Shown here in pieces: positions 53,517-61,835 of a DNA stretch of 64,000 bases. The notes under the pieces are model-generated. The model ran no database searches. It saw only the letters and a program-made list of their open reading frames with translations, and was not told where the DNA came from. The stretch's first letter is position 1. Every line of letters begins with the position of its first letter. Origin of the DNA: Anaerolineales bacterium (GTDB lineage: Bacteria; Chloroflexota; Anaerolineae; JAAEKA01); NCBI GenBank assembly GCA_020634615.1, contig JACKBI010000010.1, forward strand, positions 124,001 to 188,000, given 5' to 3'. A program made the translations under genes and the position numbers.

Positions 53517-54038
53517 GTGACCGACACCGCCTATTCATTGATGACATGCTACCAGGGCTGGGCCATCTACCAGCGGATGCTCACCGGGGTTGTGGCTCCG
53601 TTGTCCACCGATCAGCTTGATCTGGCTGCGTTGCCGGGCAAATGGTCGGTGGGCCAAACCATCCAGCACATCGTTGCCAACCGCGTCTGGTGGTTCCAGT
53701 TATGGCTGGGCCAGGGGGAGCCGGCGCTGACGTCCTGCCTGCCTTGGGATCCCAGCGGCGCTGCGGATCCGCCGCAAATCGGGGTCGCGGAACTGGTGGA
53801 AGGGCTGGCAGCCACGTGGGCCATGGTGGAACGCGGGCTGGCCGGCTGGACACCCGCCGATCTGGCCGAGACCATCCCCGTTCCCGACACGTTAAGCCCG
53901 GAGGAGCAGGAGATATTCAGGGCTTCCTCGCGCGGCTGGATCATCTGGCACGTCCTGGAACATGAAATCCACCACGGTGGTGAGATCTCGCTGGTGCTGG
54001 GCATGAATGGCATACCGGGGATCTATGGTGAGTTCTGA
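53517..54038 (+). CDS. DinB-fold protein, copy 2
   Basis: This 173-residue DinB-superfamily protein has candidate metal ligands in WSVGQTIQHIVANRVWW and in WHVLEHEIHHGGEIS, the canonical C-terminal HxxxH-type pair. A GTG start at 53517 is preceded by AGGAG at 53502. The C-terminus overlaps the start of the next methyltransferase gene by 14 nt. Function as a thiol-transferase or other detoxifying enzyme is inferred from the fold. Confidence 0.85.
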   Translation: MTDTAYSLMTCYQGWAIYQRMLTGVVAPLSTDQLDLAALPGKWSVGQTIQHIVANRVWWFQLWLGQGEPALTSCLPWDPSGAADPPQIGVAELVEGLAATWAMVERGLAGWTPADLAETIPVPDTLSPEEQEIFRASSRGWIIWHVLEHEIHHGGEISLVLGMNGIPGIYGEF

Positions 54039-54806
54039 CAGACAAACAGACAACGTCACCAATCTGTTCGTCCACAGCTCAGCCGCGAAGCGCTATGCGT
54101 CGGCGCGGCCCTTCTTCCATCCGCTGATCGCCGCCAGAATCGCCGCGTTCACCGGCGTGCCGCTCTTTGCGCGTGCTTTGGATGTGGCCTGCGGGACGGG
54201 ACAGTCCTCGCGTGCCCTGGCTGAGATCGCCGACCATGTCGATGGGGTAGATGTATCGCCGGAGATGATCGCCGAGGCGGAGCCGCACGACCGCGTCAGC
54301 TACCACACCGGCCGCGCTGAAGCGATCCCGTTCCCTGACGGGACCTTCGACCTCGCGACGGTGGGGCTGGCGTTTCACTGGTTCAACCAGGCGGAATTCC
54401 TGCGCGAGGCGCACCTGGTGTTGCGGGCCGATGCGTGGCTGGTGATCTACAACAGCGGCTTCACTGGGAGATGGCCGAAGTCCCGCGAGGTTCGAGTGGG
54501 ATGCGGCGTCTATCCCATGGTTTCCGACGCCGCCGCGGATTCCTACGCAGTATCGCCAGACGCCGAGCCGTTGGGATTTGTCTGCGTGCAGCGAAACCTT
54601 TGTCCACGCGAGAGTATGCAGGCGAAGCAACTGGAGGCTATCTCCTGACGCAAACAAACGTCATCGCCGCCGTGGAAGGGGCGATGACAAACGGGGCGAA
54701 GCTGCAATTGGATCCAGCAAGGTGGCGCGCCATTCTTCGACGGCGAAGTTGGACCATGATATTCCGCGGTACAATGTCGTTCTTGCAACGCACACACGGT
54801 GGGTGA
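54025..54806 (+). pseudogene. Class I SAM methyltransferase, C-terminal half broken by several frameshifts
   Basis: The first ~150 residues are intact Methyltransf_11: ALDVACGTGQSSRALAEIADHV, VDGVDVSPEMIAEAE, FPDGTFDLATVGLAFHWF. After YNSGFTGR (about 54475) the frame departs from the family and stops at 54648. Family-like pieces continue in other frames: MAEVPR, then FEWDAASIPWFPTPPRIP (from 54491), then YAVSPDAEPLGFVC, then SETFVHA, then GGYLLTQTNVIAAVEG, then TMIFRGTMSFLQRTHGG to the stop at 54806. At least five single-base indels would be needed to join them. The gene is either decaying or carries local sequencing errors. The uninterrupted frame alone is 54025-54648. Confidence 0.75.
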
Positions 54807-54874
54807 ACGGGCACCGATGAGAACAGTCAAGGTCGTTTCGAAAAAGTACGACGGTTCCCTGCGCGACGAGTCAC

Positions 54875-55342
54875 GTGACGGCTGGTTGCCGAAACGAACG
54901 AGACGATCGTCATCACCTGTCAGCACTGGGGGTGGCCGACTGTGACCATCGCAAAGGCCGCTGGTACGAGGCTCCCGATGGCCTGCTGGAGATCTATCTC
55001 AAACGACGCTGGTACAATGTGTGGCACATCGGCGAGCAAAACAGCAACACCAACCTGGTGTACATCAACATCGCCCTGCCGGCAACGCTGCACGGGGATG
55101 TCGTCCAGTGGACCGATCTGGACCTCGACTACCGGGTCCATTTGGACGGTTCCGTGGAAAAGCTGGACCAGCCGCAGTTCGAGCAAAATGCACTTCACAT
55201 GAGTTATCCACCAGACCTGATCGAGCAGGTGGAGGCCGCCTGTCGCGAGGTCGAGGCTGGTCTCGCCGCCGGAACCTTTCCCTTCGACCACGCCCAGCAG
55301 GTCGCGCGTTATCACCGGATCAAGCAGCAATTTCCCGTTTGA
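54875..55342 (+). CDS. DUF402 domain protein, N-terminus frame-disrupted
   Basis: The 155-residue open frame from GTG 54875 contains the DUF402 core: DHRKGRWYEAPDGLLEIYLKRRWYNVWHIGEQN, YINIALPATL, WTDLDLDYRVHLDGSVEKLDQ. DUF402 proteins are metal-dependent nucleoside di/triphosphate phosphatases or related hydrolases. The natural start is probably ATG 54817 (MRTVKVVSKKYDGSLRDES in frame 1), continuing as VAETNETIVITCQH from 54885 in another frame and returning to the present frame near DHRKGRW. Two compensating indels therefore seem to lie between about 54880 and 54945, in the same 500 bp that breaks the neighbouring methyltransferase. If these are errors, the real gene is about 54817-55342. 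Confidence 0.7.
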   Translation: MTAGCRNERDDRHHLSALGVADCDHRKGRWYEAPDGLLEIYLKRRWYNVWHIGEQNSNTNLVYINIALPATLHGDVVQWTDLDLDYRVHLDGSVEKLDQPQFEQNALHMSYPPDLIEQVEAACREVEAGLAAGTFPFDHAQQVARYHRIKQQFPV

Positions 55343-55410
55343 CTTTCCAGAATGAATGTTCTACAATGCTGCAACAAATTCAGACCAAGATCGATTATGT
55401 GGAGGCACCA

Positions 55411-55860
55411 ATGAGTCCAAAGAATGACGCCAAGCAGTCCGAGGGTTTCACCGCCGAAGAAATGGCTGCAATGAAGGAACGCGCCAAGGAAGCCAAGGCC
55501 GAAGCGAAGGCCAAGGCGAACCGGGAGGCCGGGGAAAGCGATCTGCTGGCCAAGATCGCCGAAATGCCGGAACATGATCGCAGCCTGGCGACGCGGCTGC
55601 ATGAGATCATCAGCGAGAACGCGCCCGATCTGTGGCCGAAAACCTGGTACGGGCAGCCGGCATATGCCATCGATGGCAAGTCAGTGGTCTGCTTCTTCCA
55701 GGCGGCCAGCAAGTTCAACACGCGCTATGCGACACTGGGCTTCCAGCACGATGCCAACCTCGACGATGGCAACATGTGGCCGACTGCGTTCGCGGTGATC
55801 GCGCTGACCCCCGCCGATGAGGAACGAATCGCCGCGCTGGTGAGGAAAGCAGTTAGCTGA
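55411..55860 (+). CDS. DUF1801-like (YdhG-type) protein
   Basis: A 149-residue protein: a charged, Ala/Lys/Glu-rich helix (MKERAKEAKAEAKAKANREAG) followed by a DUF1801-like domain with LHEIISENAPDLWPKTWYGQPAYAIDGKSVVCFF and a closing ADEERIAALVRKAV helix. DUF1801 has the frataxin/iron-chaperone-like fold in some annotations; no reaction is established. GGAGG precedes ATG 55411 by 6 nt; an upstream ATG at 55366 is possible but has no site. Confidence 0.8.
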   Translation: MSPKNDAKQSEGFTAEEMAAMKERAKEAKAEAKAKANREAGESDLLAKIAEMPEHDRSLATRLHEIISENAPDLWPKTWYGQPAYAIDGKSVVCFFQAASKFNTRYATLGFQHDANLDDGNMWPTAFAVIALTPADEERIAALVRKAVS

Positions 55861-55930
55861 GGCTGGCTCTCGCCATCGGCTCTTGCGGCAACGCCGCCAA
55901 CTTTAGAGACAGGGTGAGAGATTCATCGCA

Positions 55931-56016
55931 GGACTTCGGAAGTGGCTGGTCGGGAGGACGAAGCAAGTTCTGCCGACAATGTGTGTTGTGCAAGAACTCG
56001 GCCACTTCCGAAGTCC
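55931..56016. repeat. Inverted repeat upstream of the alpha/beta hydrolase
   Basis: GGACTTCGGAAGTGGC (55931-55946) and its exact complement GCCACTTCCGAAGTCC (56001-56016) flank 54 nt, with further partial pairing inside. The core ACTTCGGAAGT also appears near 37570. The element ends 29 nt before the hydrolase start and could shape its leader. Confidence 0.8.
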
Positions 56017-56044
56017 CTTGGGCACAACCTCCCAGGAGAGCAAG

Positions 56045-56818
56045 ATGGGAACAGTAACATCAAGTGACGGAACGCGTATCGCATTCGACCAGTCAGGAAG
56101 CGGGCCTGCGATCATTCTGGTTGTCGGTGCATTCAACGACCGGTCTGCCGGAGCGCCGCTGGCTCGTTTTCTCGAACAGCACTTCACTGTTTTCAACTAT
56201 GACCGGCGGGGACGAGGCGAGAGCGGTGACACCGCACCTTACGCCATCGACCGAGAGATCGAGGATATTGAGGCCTTGATCACGCGCGCCGGCGGAACTG
56301 CGTGCATCTTCGGCTATTCGTCGGGTGCGACCCTGGCCCTGAGAGCAGCAGCTTACGGCCTTGCCATCCCGCGGCTGGCGTTATATGACCCGCCGCCTAC
56401 GGGCGCCAGGGCAGGACAGCTTGCTCCCCAACTCGCGGATCTCGTCGCGGCGGATCGACGCGGCGACGCGGTCGAGCTTTTCCAGACGGAGGCGGTGGGC
56501 ATTCCGGAATTCATCGTTGTCCAGATGCGCAACGCGCCGTTCCGGCCGGCTCTGGAGAAGATGGCGCATACGTTGGTCTACGAATCGCTGATTCTCCAGG
56601 CATTGCCGGACGGACTGGAGGGTTCCATTCAGATGCCCGTGCTGGTGATGGACGGCGAGGAAAGCCCCGAGGCGCTCCGGCAATCTGCGCTCTCATTGGC
56701 GACGACTCTGCCCGATGGTCACTATCGCACCTTGCCGGGCCACGGCCATGACATTGATCCCGCCGCCGTTGGTCCTGTGTTGAAGGAATTCTTTACGTTT
56801 ACGAGCGCAGCTGAGTAG
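56045..56818 (+). CDS. Alpha/beta hydrolase
   Basis: A 257-residue alpha/beta-fold hydrolase. The nucleophile Ser sits in FGYSSGATLAL, the acid Asp in VLVMDGEESPEA, and the His in LPGHGHDIDP. The oxyanion-loop region is VVGAFNDRSAG. Many close family members are annotated as esterases or haloperoxidase-like enzymes; the substrate is unknown. ATG 56045 has AGGAGA 6 nt upstream; the longer frame to 55979 runs through the inverted repeat and is unlikely. Confidence 0.88.
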   Translation: MGTVTSSDGTRIAFDQSGSGPAIILVVGAFNDRSAGAPLARFLEQHFTVFNYDRRGRGESGDTAPYAIDREIEDIEALITRAGGTACIFGYSSGATLALRAAAYGLAIPRLALYDPPPTGARAGQLAPQLADLVAADRRGDAVELFQTEAVGIPEFIVVQMRNAPFRPALEKMAHTLVYESLILQALPDGLEGSIQMPVLVMDGEESPEALRQSALSLATTLPDGHYRTLPGHGHDIDPAAVGPVLKEFFTFTSAAE

Positions 56819-56929
56819 TCGAGCGAGAGACAATCCGCCGAGCCAACCGGCCAAACAGGGAGCAAAGTCGAATGGCAAGAGCACCTTTCAGGTTTTGGCC
56901 TATTCGTATCGCAGAACGAGGACAATTCG

Positions 56930-57451
56930 ATGAGGATCGACGAGATCAAACTATTGTACGATTTCAACGACTGGGCCGACGAGCGCATCCTGGATGCCTG
57001 CGCCAGGGTAAGCCCGGAGCAGTACGCCGCTCCGGGCACCTATGGGCGCGGCGGGCTGCGCGCGACGATGGTTCACATCCTGGACAACCTCTGGCAGCAG
57101 CGGATCACGCTCCAGGGATTTTACCGGGAACCTCTGGCAGATGAGGCCGCCTATGACGCGACGGAATTGCACGAGGACGCCTTTCCGACGCTCGCCGGGC
57201 TGCAAGCGCGCTGGGCGGTGGAACAGCGCGAGATGCGGGCGTATATCGACGCGTTGAGCGAGGAAACACTGAACGACACGATCCGCTATGTGATCCCCGG
57301 CGCGGTGCGCGTGTTTCCCGTCTGGCTCATCCTGGTGGATGTCGTCATCCATGCCACGCAGCACCGCAGCGAGGCCGCCGCGCTGCTGACAAATTATGGT
57401 CAATCGCCGGGCGACTACGACTTCACCATGTTCATGAACGAGCTTGCCTGA
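56930..57451 (+). CDS. DinB-fold protein, copy 3
   Basis: A 173-residue DinB protein beginning with the typical LLYDFNDWADERILDAC. Candidate metal ligands are the His in TMVHILDNLW and the pair in VIHATQHRSEAA. The three-His set is complete, so this copy may be metal-binding. It starts at ATG 56930, and the next gene begins 1 nt after its stop. Confidence 0.87.
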   Translation: MRIDEIKLLYDFNDWADERILDACARVSPEQYAAPGTYGRGGLRATMVHILDNLWQQRITLQGFYREPLADEAAYDATELHEDAFPTLAGLQARWAVEQREMRAYIDALSEETLNDTIRYVIPGAVRVFPVWLILVDVVIHATQHRSEAAALLTNYGQSPGDYDFTMFMNELA

Positions 57452-57452
57452 T

Positions 57453-57929
57453 ATGAACAGTTTGATTGAAAGCGAATTTCCGCTGCGTCTCGCTCAGCGT
57501 GAGCGATACGAACTGATGGCTGTGTTGACAGACAGCGATCTCGCCTACAAGCTGCCGGGCGACAATCCGACATTTGGCGAGCTATGTTGCGAGATGGGCG
57601 ACATCGAGGCCAGCTACATTCAATCGTTCAGAACTTTCAAGCTCGATTGGTCGATTCACAACAGCGAGCCAGGGCTGGCAACCAGCGTGGCACGCCTTGT
57701 AGCGTGGTATACAACGCTGGATGAGGAATTTGAGGCCGTTATGCGCGGGTTCACAGAGGATGATCTGCACAGCAAGCAGATCGATCGCGGCAACGGCTTC
57801 TCGCCTTCTCTGTACGTGCAGTTTGAGATCTACCGCGAGGCGCTTTTGATGTTCTACGCCAAGGCCAGCGTGTATCTCAAGGCGCTGCAAAAGTCTGTCA
57901 ACCCTCAGTGGCATGCGGGCATTGGCTAA
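57453..57929 (+). CDS. DinB-like protein, copy 4, without the metal-ligand histidines
   Basis: A 158-residue helical protein (RLAQRERYELMAVLTDSDLAYKLPGDNPTFGELCCEMGDIEASYIQSFRTFKLDW...) of the DinB-like type, but the usual His positions read CCEMGDIE and EIYREALLMF, so metal binding is unlikely. ATG 57453 lies 1 nt after the preceding stop; TTG 57444 is an alternative. It may act as a partner of the upstream DinB protein; that is inferred from pairing only. Confidence 0.75.
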   Translation: MNSLIESEFPLRLAQRERYELMAVLTDSDLAYKLPGDNPTFGELCCEMGDIEASYIQSFRTFKLDWSIHNSEPGLATSVARLVAWYTTLDEEFEAVMRGFTEDDLHSKQIDRGNGFSPSLYVQFEIYREALLMFYAKASVYLKALQKSVNPQWHAGIG

Positions 57930-58001
57930 GCGTCGCGCGTAAGGCCCATTCAGCGTGACATAACCCGGCTCTTATTACATCAGACCTGTTGCGAGGAAGA
58001 C

Positions 58002-60635
58002 ATGACTTCATATCTGCTTGGATTTCGGGACATCGACCAAACAATGCTCAAGGAAGTGGGGGGTAAGGGCGCAAGCCTGGGCGAACTTTCCAGGATTGAA
58101 GGAATAAGCGTGCCAGATGGCTTTTGCATATCTACGGAAGCCTACAAAAGAACGGTTCGGGAAGCGGCTTCCATCGACGAGTTGCTCGATCAGCTATCGC
58201 TGCTAACGGTGGAGGACCGGGGCGCGATCCGTGAACTCAGCGCTGAGATCCGCAGGGGCATCGAGGGGCTAGCCATTCCTCAAGAGATCCGCGAAGAGAT
58301 CACTGATTTCCTCGCCAGGCTTGGGGAGAAAAGCGCCTACGCGGTACGGTCCAGCGCAACTGCCGAGGATTTGCCAACGGCATCCTTTGCCGGCCAGCAA
58401 GATACGTATCTCAACATTATCGGAACAGAAGCGATCCTGACCCATATCAGCAAGTGCTGGGCATCGCTGTTCACCGAGAGAGCAGTCTTGTATCGCCTGC
58501 AGAACGGCTTCGACCATCGTGACGTCTACCTGGCTGTGGTCGTCCAGAAGATGATCTTCCCCCAGGCGGCAGGTATTTTGTTCACTGCCGATCCCGTCAC
58601 TTCCAACAGAAAGGTGTCTTCCATTGATGCCAGCTTCGGGCTGGGTGAAGCCGTGGTTTCCGGCCTGGTGAATGCTGATGTCTACAAGGTGCGGGACGGC
58701 AAGGTCATCGACAAAAGGATATCCACCAAGAAACTGGCGATTGATGTCGCGATGGACGGCGGTACGAAAGAGCGGGCGATCGAGGCTGAGCTGCAGAACG
58801 AGCAAGTGCTGACGGATGCGCAGATCATGCAACTTGAGCGCATCGGCAGAAGGATCGAAGCGCATTTTGGCCGCTCCCAGGACATCGAATGGTGTCTGAT
58901 TGGCGATACGTTCTATATTGTCCAGAGCCGGCCAATCACTACCCTGTACCCGATACCTGAGGCGCACGATCAGGAAAATCATGTCTATGTCTCTGTCGGC
59001 CATCAGCAGATGATGACCGATGCGATGAAACCATTGGGAATATCCTTTTGGCAGTTAACATCTGGCCGGCCCATGTTTACAGCGGGCGGACGGATGTTTG
59101 TTGATGTCGCACCGGATCTGGCGTCACCTGTCAGAAGAAATATGCTGGTCAATGTTTTGGGGAAATCCGATCCACTTATCAAAGACGCACTCACAACGAT
59201 TCTGGAGCGGGGAGACTTCATCCAATCGCCGCCAGATGACCTACATGGACAGATCCCAGGCAGCAGCAGCAAAGGTCCGGCGCCTGCAAATTATCAAACA
59301 CTGAAGGAGTACGATCCGTCAATCGTCGCTGAATTGATCGATCGCAGCCAGACATCCCTGGAAGTGCTAAAGCAGGACATTCAGACCAGATCAGGGCCGG
59401 ATTTGTTTGATCTTATCCTGGAAGACATTCAGCAACTGAAGCGGCGCTTGGCTGATCCACAAAGCTTTGGTGTCATCATGACCGGCATGAATGCTTCATC
59501 GTGGCTCAACGAAAACATGCTGGCATGGTTAGGTGAAAAAAGCGTGGCCGATACGCTCACGCAATCTGCGCCCAACAATGTTACTTCCGAAATGGGGCTG
59601 GCGCTGGTGGATGTTGCAGATGTGATCCGTCCCTATCCGGAAGTAATTGCGTATTTGCAAGATGTCAAAGATGATACAGGGAACTTTTTGGATGAGCTGG
59701 TTCAATTCGATGGCGGACAGGAAACCCGGGACGCCATCAATGCATTCCTTGACCGATACGGCATGAGATGTGCCGGAGAAATCGATATTACGAAACCTCG
59801 TTGGAGTGAAAAACCGGCGATGCTTGTGCCCGTGCTGCTGAGCAACGTCAGGAATCTTGAGCCGGGCGCCAGCCGGCGAAGATTTGAGCAGGGGCGTCAG
59901 GAAGCCTTGGAAAAGGAACAAGAGCTATTGGTTCGATTGCAGCAGCTTCCTGATGGCGAACAAAAGGCCGAAGAAACAAAACGCATGATCGACCTGGTGC
60001 GGAATCTCATCGGCTACCGTGAATATCCCAAATACGAGATCGTCAGTCGCTACTACGTCTACAAGCAGGCTATGCTTAAAGAAGCCGGACAACTGGTACG
60101 GGCCGGCGTGATCGGTGAAAAAGAGGATATCTACTATCTCTCGTTTGAAGAACTTCATGAAGCGGCGCGCACCCATAAACTGGACTATCGGGTCGTCAGC
60201 CAACGAAAAGAGGAATACCAAACATACGAAAAACTCACTCCGCCACGCATCATCACGTCAGAAGGTGAAATCATTAGGGGTGCCTACAAACGCGGAAATC
60301 TTCCGGCCGATGCCATCCTGGGTCTGGCTGTTTCCTCCGGCGTCATAGAGGGACGGGCACGAGTCATCTTGAGCATGGAAGACGCTGATCTCGAAGATGG
60401 AGATATCCTGGTCACGGCCTTCACTGACCCCAGCTGGACACCACTCTTCCTGTCCATCAAAGGCCTGGTCACCGAAGTCGGCGGGTTGATGACCCACGGC
60501 GCCGTCATTGCGCGCGAATATGGGGTGCCAGCAGTTGTCGGCGTGGAAAATGCTACCAAACTGATCAGGGACGGGCAACCGATTCGCGTCAATGGAACGG
60601 ATGGGTATGTCGAAATCCTGAGGAGGCAAAGCTGA
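58002..60635 (+). CDS. rph: Rifampicin phosphotransferase-like / PEP-synthase-family enzyme
   Basis: An 877-residue cytoplasmic dikinase. The N-terminal ATP-binding domain (GGKGASLGELSR, KSAYAVRSSATAEDLPTASFAGQQDTYLN, QAAGILFTADPVTSNR, IEWCLIGDTFYIVQSRPIT) is followed by a long middle domain (~320-760). The swivelling phosphohistidine domain has His832 in GGLMTHGAVIAREYGVPAVVG. Length and domain order match rifampicin phosphotransferases (about 865 residues), which inactivate the drug with ATP, rather than PEP synthase, which has a larger C-terminal PEP domain. Such genes also occur in bacteria that never meet the drug, so the native substrate may differ. No rifampicin-associated promoter palindrome was seen upstream. 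Confidence 0.85.
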   Translation: MTSYLLGFRDIDQTMLKEVGGKGASLGELSRIEGISVPDGFCISTEAYKRTVREAASIDELLDQLSLLTVEDRGAIRELSAEIRRGIEGLAIPQEIREEITDFLARLGEKSAYAVRSSATAEDLPTASFAGQQDTYLNIIGTEAILTHISKCWASLFTERAVLYRLQNGFDHRDVYLAVVVQKMIFPQAAGILFTADPVTSNRKVSSIDASFGLGEAVVSGLVNADVYKVRDGKVIDKRISTKKLAIDVAMDGGTKERAIEAELQNEQVLTDAQIMQLERIGRRIEAHFGRSQDIEWCLIGDTFYIVQSRPITTLYPIPEAHDQENHVYVSVGHQQMMTDAMKPLGISFWQLTSGRPMFTAGGRMFVDVAPDLASPVRRNMLVNVLGKSDPLIKDALTTILERGDFIQSPPDDLHGQIPGSSSKGPAPANYQTLKEYDPSIVAELIDRSQTSLEVLKQDIQTRSGPDLFDLILEDIQQLKRRLADPQSFGVIMTGMNASSWLNENMLAWLGEKSVADTLTQSAPNNVTSEMGLALVDVADVIRPYPEVIAYLQDVKDDTGNFLDELVQFDGGQETRDAINAFLDRYGMRCAGEIDITKPRWSEKPAMLVPVLLSNVRNLEPGASRRRFEQGRQEALEKEQELLVRLQQLPDGEQKAEETKRMIDLVRNLIGYREYPKYEIVSRYYVYKQAMLKEAGQLVRAGVIGEKEDIYYLSFEELHEAARTHKLDYRVVSQRKEEYQTYEKLTPPRIITSEGEIIRGAYKRGNLPADAILGLAVSSGVIEGRARVILSMEDADLEDGDILVTAFTDPSWTPLFLSIKGLVTEVGGLMTHGAVIAREYGVPAVVGVENATKLIRDGQPIRVNGTDGYVEILRRQS

Positions 60636-61009
60636 TGCCCCAACCAATCATAGCCAATGGCACTGAGGGCGGCCAGATAAATGCATCTGGAAACTCGTTT
60701 GCAATACATGAGTGGTCAGGTGGTGGCCCCGACTACCTTCATGTCCACTATGCTGATGATGAAGCATGGCATGTCCTGGAAGGAACCCTGACATTCCGAT
60801 TCGCTGATGGAGAAGTCGAAGCTCCTCAGGGTTCGACTGTCTTCGTGCCCGCAGGCGTTGCGCATACCTACTATGAGGCCCACGGACCAACCCGCTACCT
60901 CCTCGTATTGACTCCCAGATTGCATCATATGATCGCAGAATTGCACGCGACTCCGTACAATGAGCACGGTCAGGTGCTAAGAAGGTTTGAGTCGGCAATC
61001 GTTGAGTAG
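60635..61009 (+). CDS. Cupin domain protein
   Basis: A 124-residue single-domain cupin. Metal-ligand motif 1 is YLHVHYADDEAWHVLEGTL and motif 2 is VFVPAGVAHTYYEA. It could be a small dioxygenase, isomerase or binding protein. The ATG uses the last base of the rph stop (TGATG), so translation is coupled to rph. The close linkage suggests a role in the same detoxification pathway, but nothing in the sequence proves it. Confidence 0.88.
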   Translation: MPQPIIANGTEGGQINASGNSFAIHEWSGGGPDYLHVHYADDEAWHVLEGTLTFRFADGEVEAPQGSTVFVPAGVAHTYYEAHGPTRYLLVLTPRLHHMIAELHATPYNEHGQVLRRFESAIVE

Positions 61010-61059
61010 AAGCGCAACTGACAGGGGCTTGCAGCCCTTGCGCTCCCTTCGGTCACGCG

Positions 61060-61641
61060 GTGACCAACATGCCAAAGCCATATTGGGAGATCATCAGCGG
61101 GTGTTGGGTCGTCTTCTGGGTCTATTGGAGTCTGAACCCGCGCCGGCTCCACGCGTCCAAGCGCCAAGCGTCTCTGATCTTCACCATCATCAACACCGCG
61201 CTGTTCTACATTGGCTTCGCACTCGTTCTTCTCGGTCGTGTCGTTATCGGGCCGCTGGCGCTACGCCTGACTTCTGATGCCATTCCCGTTGAGATCGTTG
61301 GAACAACGCTCGTGATTACCGGTGTTGCGCTCGCCATCTGGTCGCGGCGCGTGCTCGGAGTGAATTGGAGCGGCGCGGTGCGGATCACACAAGGTCAGCG
61401 GCTCGTCCGCGACGGACCCTACGCGATCGTGCGCAACCCCATCTACTCCGGCATGGTGCTCGCCATATTTGGAACGGCGCTTGTTGCTGGTACACTTGGT
61501 GCGCTGCTCGGTTTCATTCTCGCGTCGGCATCTCTGTGGCGCAAGGGCCGAATGGAGGAGCGCTTCTTGCTGGCGGAGTTCGGTGAGGAGTACGCTGTGT
61601 ATCAGCGTGATGTGAAGTTCCTGATTCCGTTTGTTGTGTGA
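61060..61641 (+). CDS. Isoprenylcysteine carboxyl methyltransferase (ICMT)-like membrane protein
   Basis: A 193-residue protein with four to five membrane segments and the ICMT/PEMT signature: VRDGPYAIVRNPIYSGMVL and the C-terminal EERFLLAEFGEEYAVYQRDVKFLIP. Bacterial members methylate lipids, isoprenoid-like or small hydrophobic compounds using SAM at the membrane. A GTG at 61060 gives the listed start; ATG 61069 three codons later is equally possible. Confidence 0.85.
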   Translation: MTNMPKPYWEIISGCWVVFWVYWSLNPRRLHASKRQASLIFTIINTALFYIGFALVLLGRVVIGPLALRLTSDAIPVEIVGTTLVITGVALAIWSRRVLGVNWSGAVRITQGQRLVRDGPYAIVRNPIYSGMVLAIFGTALVAGTLGALLGFILASASLWRKGRMEERFLLAEFGEEYAVYQRDVKFLIPFVV

Positions 61642-61835
61642 GGTCGGTCGAACTGGCGCATCAAGCAGTGTGTCCAGCCGTTCAGGACTGCGAAATGCAG
61701 CTACCGGCTATCGCACAAAGCGCCCCGCTGCGGGGCGAAAAGCGGCATAAAATTACCGCGGGATACATGACCGGCTGCCCCGCAACTCACTCGTCGGGCG
61801 AAAGTATGCGCGCGACCACGAACACGAGAAGGTTA

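Noticed and set aside
57930..58001. Rifampicin-associated element upstream of rph
   Set aside because: No palindromic element of that kind was found in the 72 nt gap.
61721..61737. Terminator before the beta-lactamase-like gene
   Set aside because: The CGCCCCG/CGGGGCG palindrome is followed by A rather than T residues on the plus strand.
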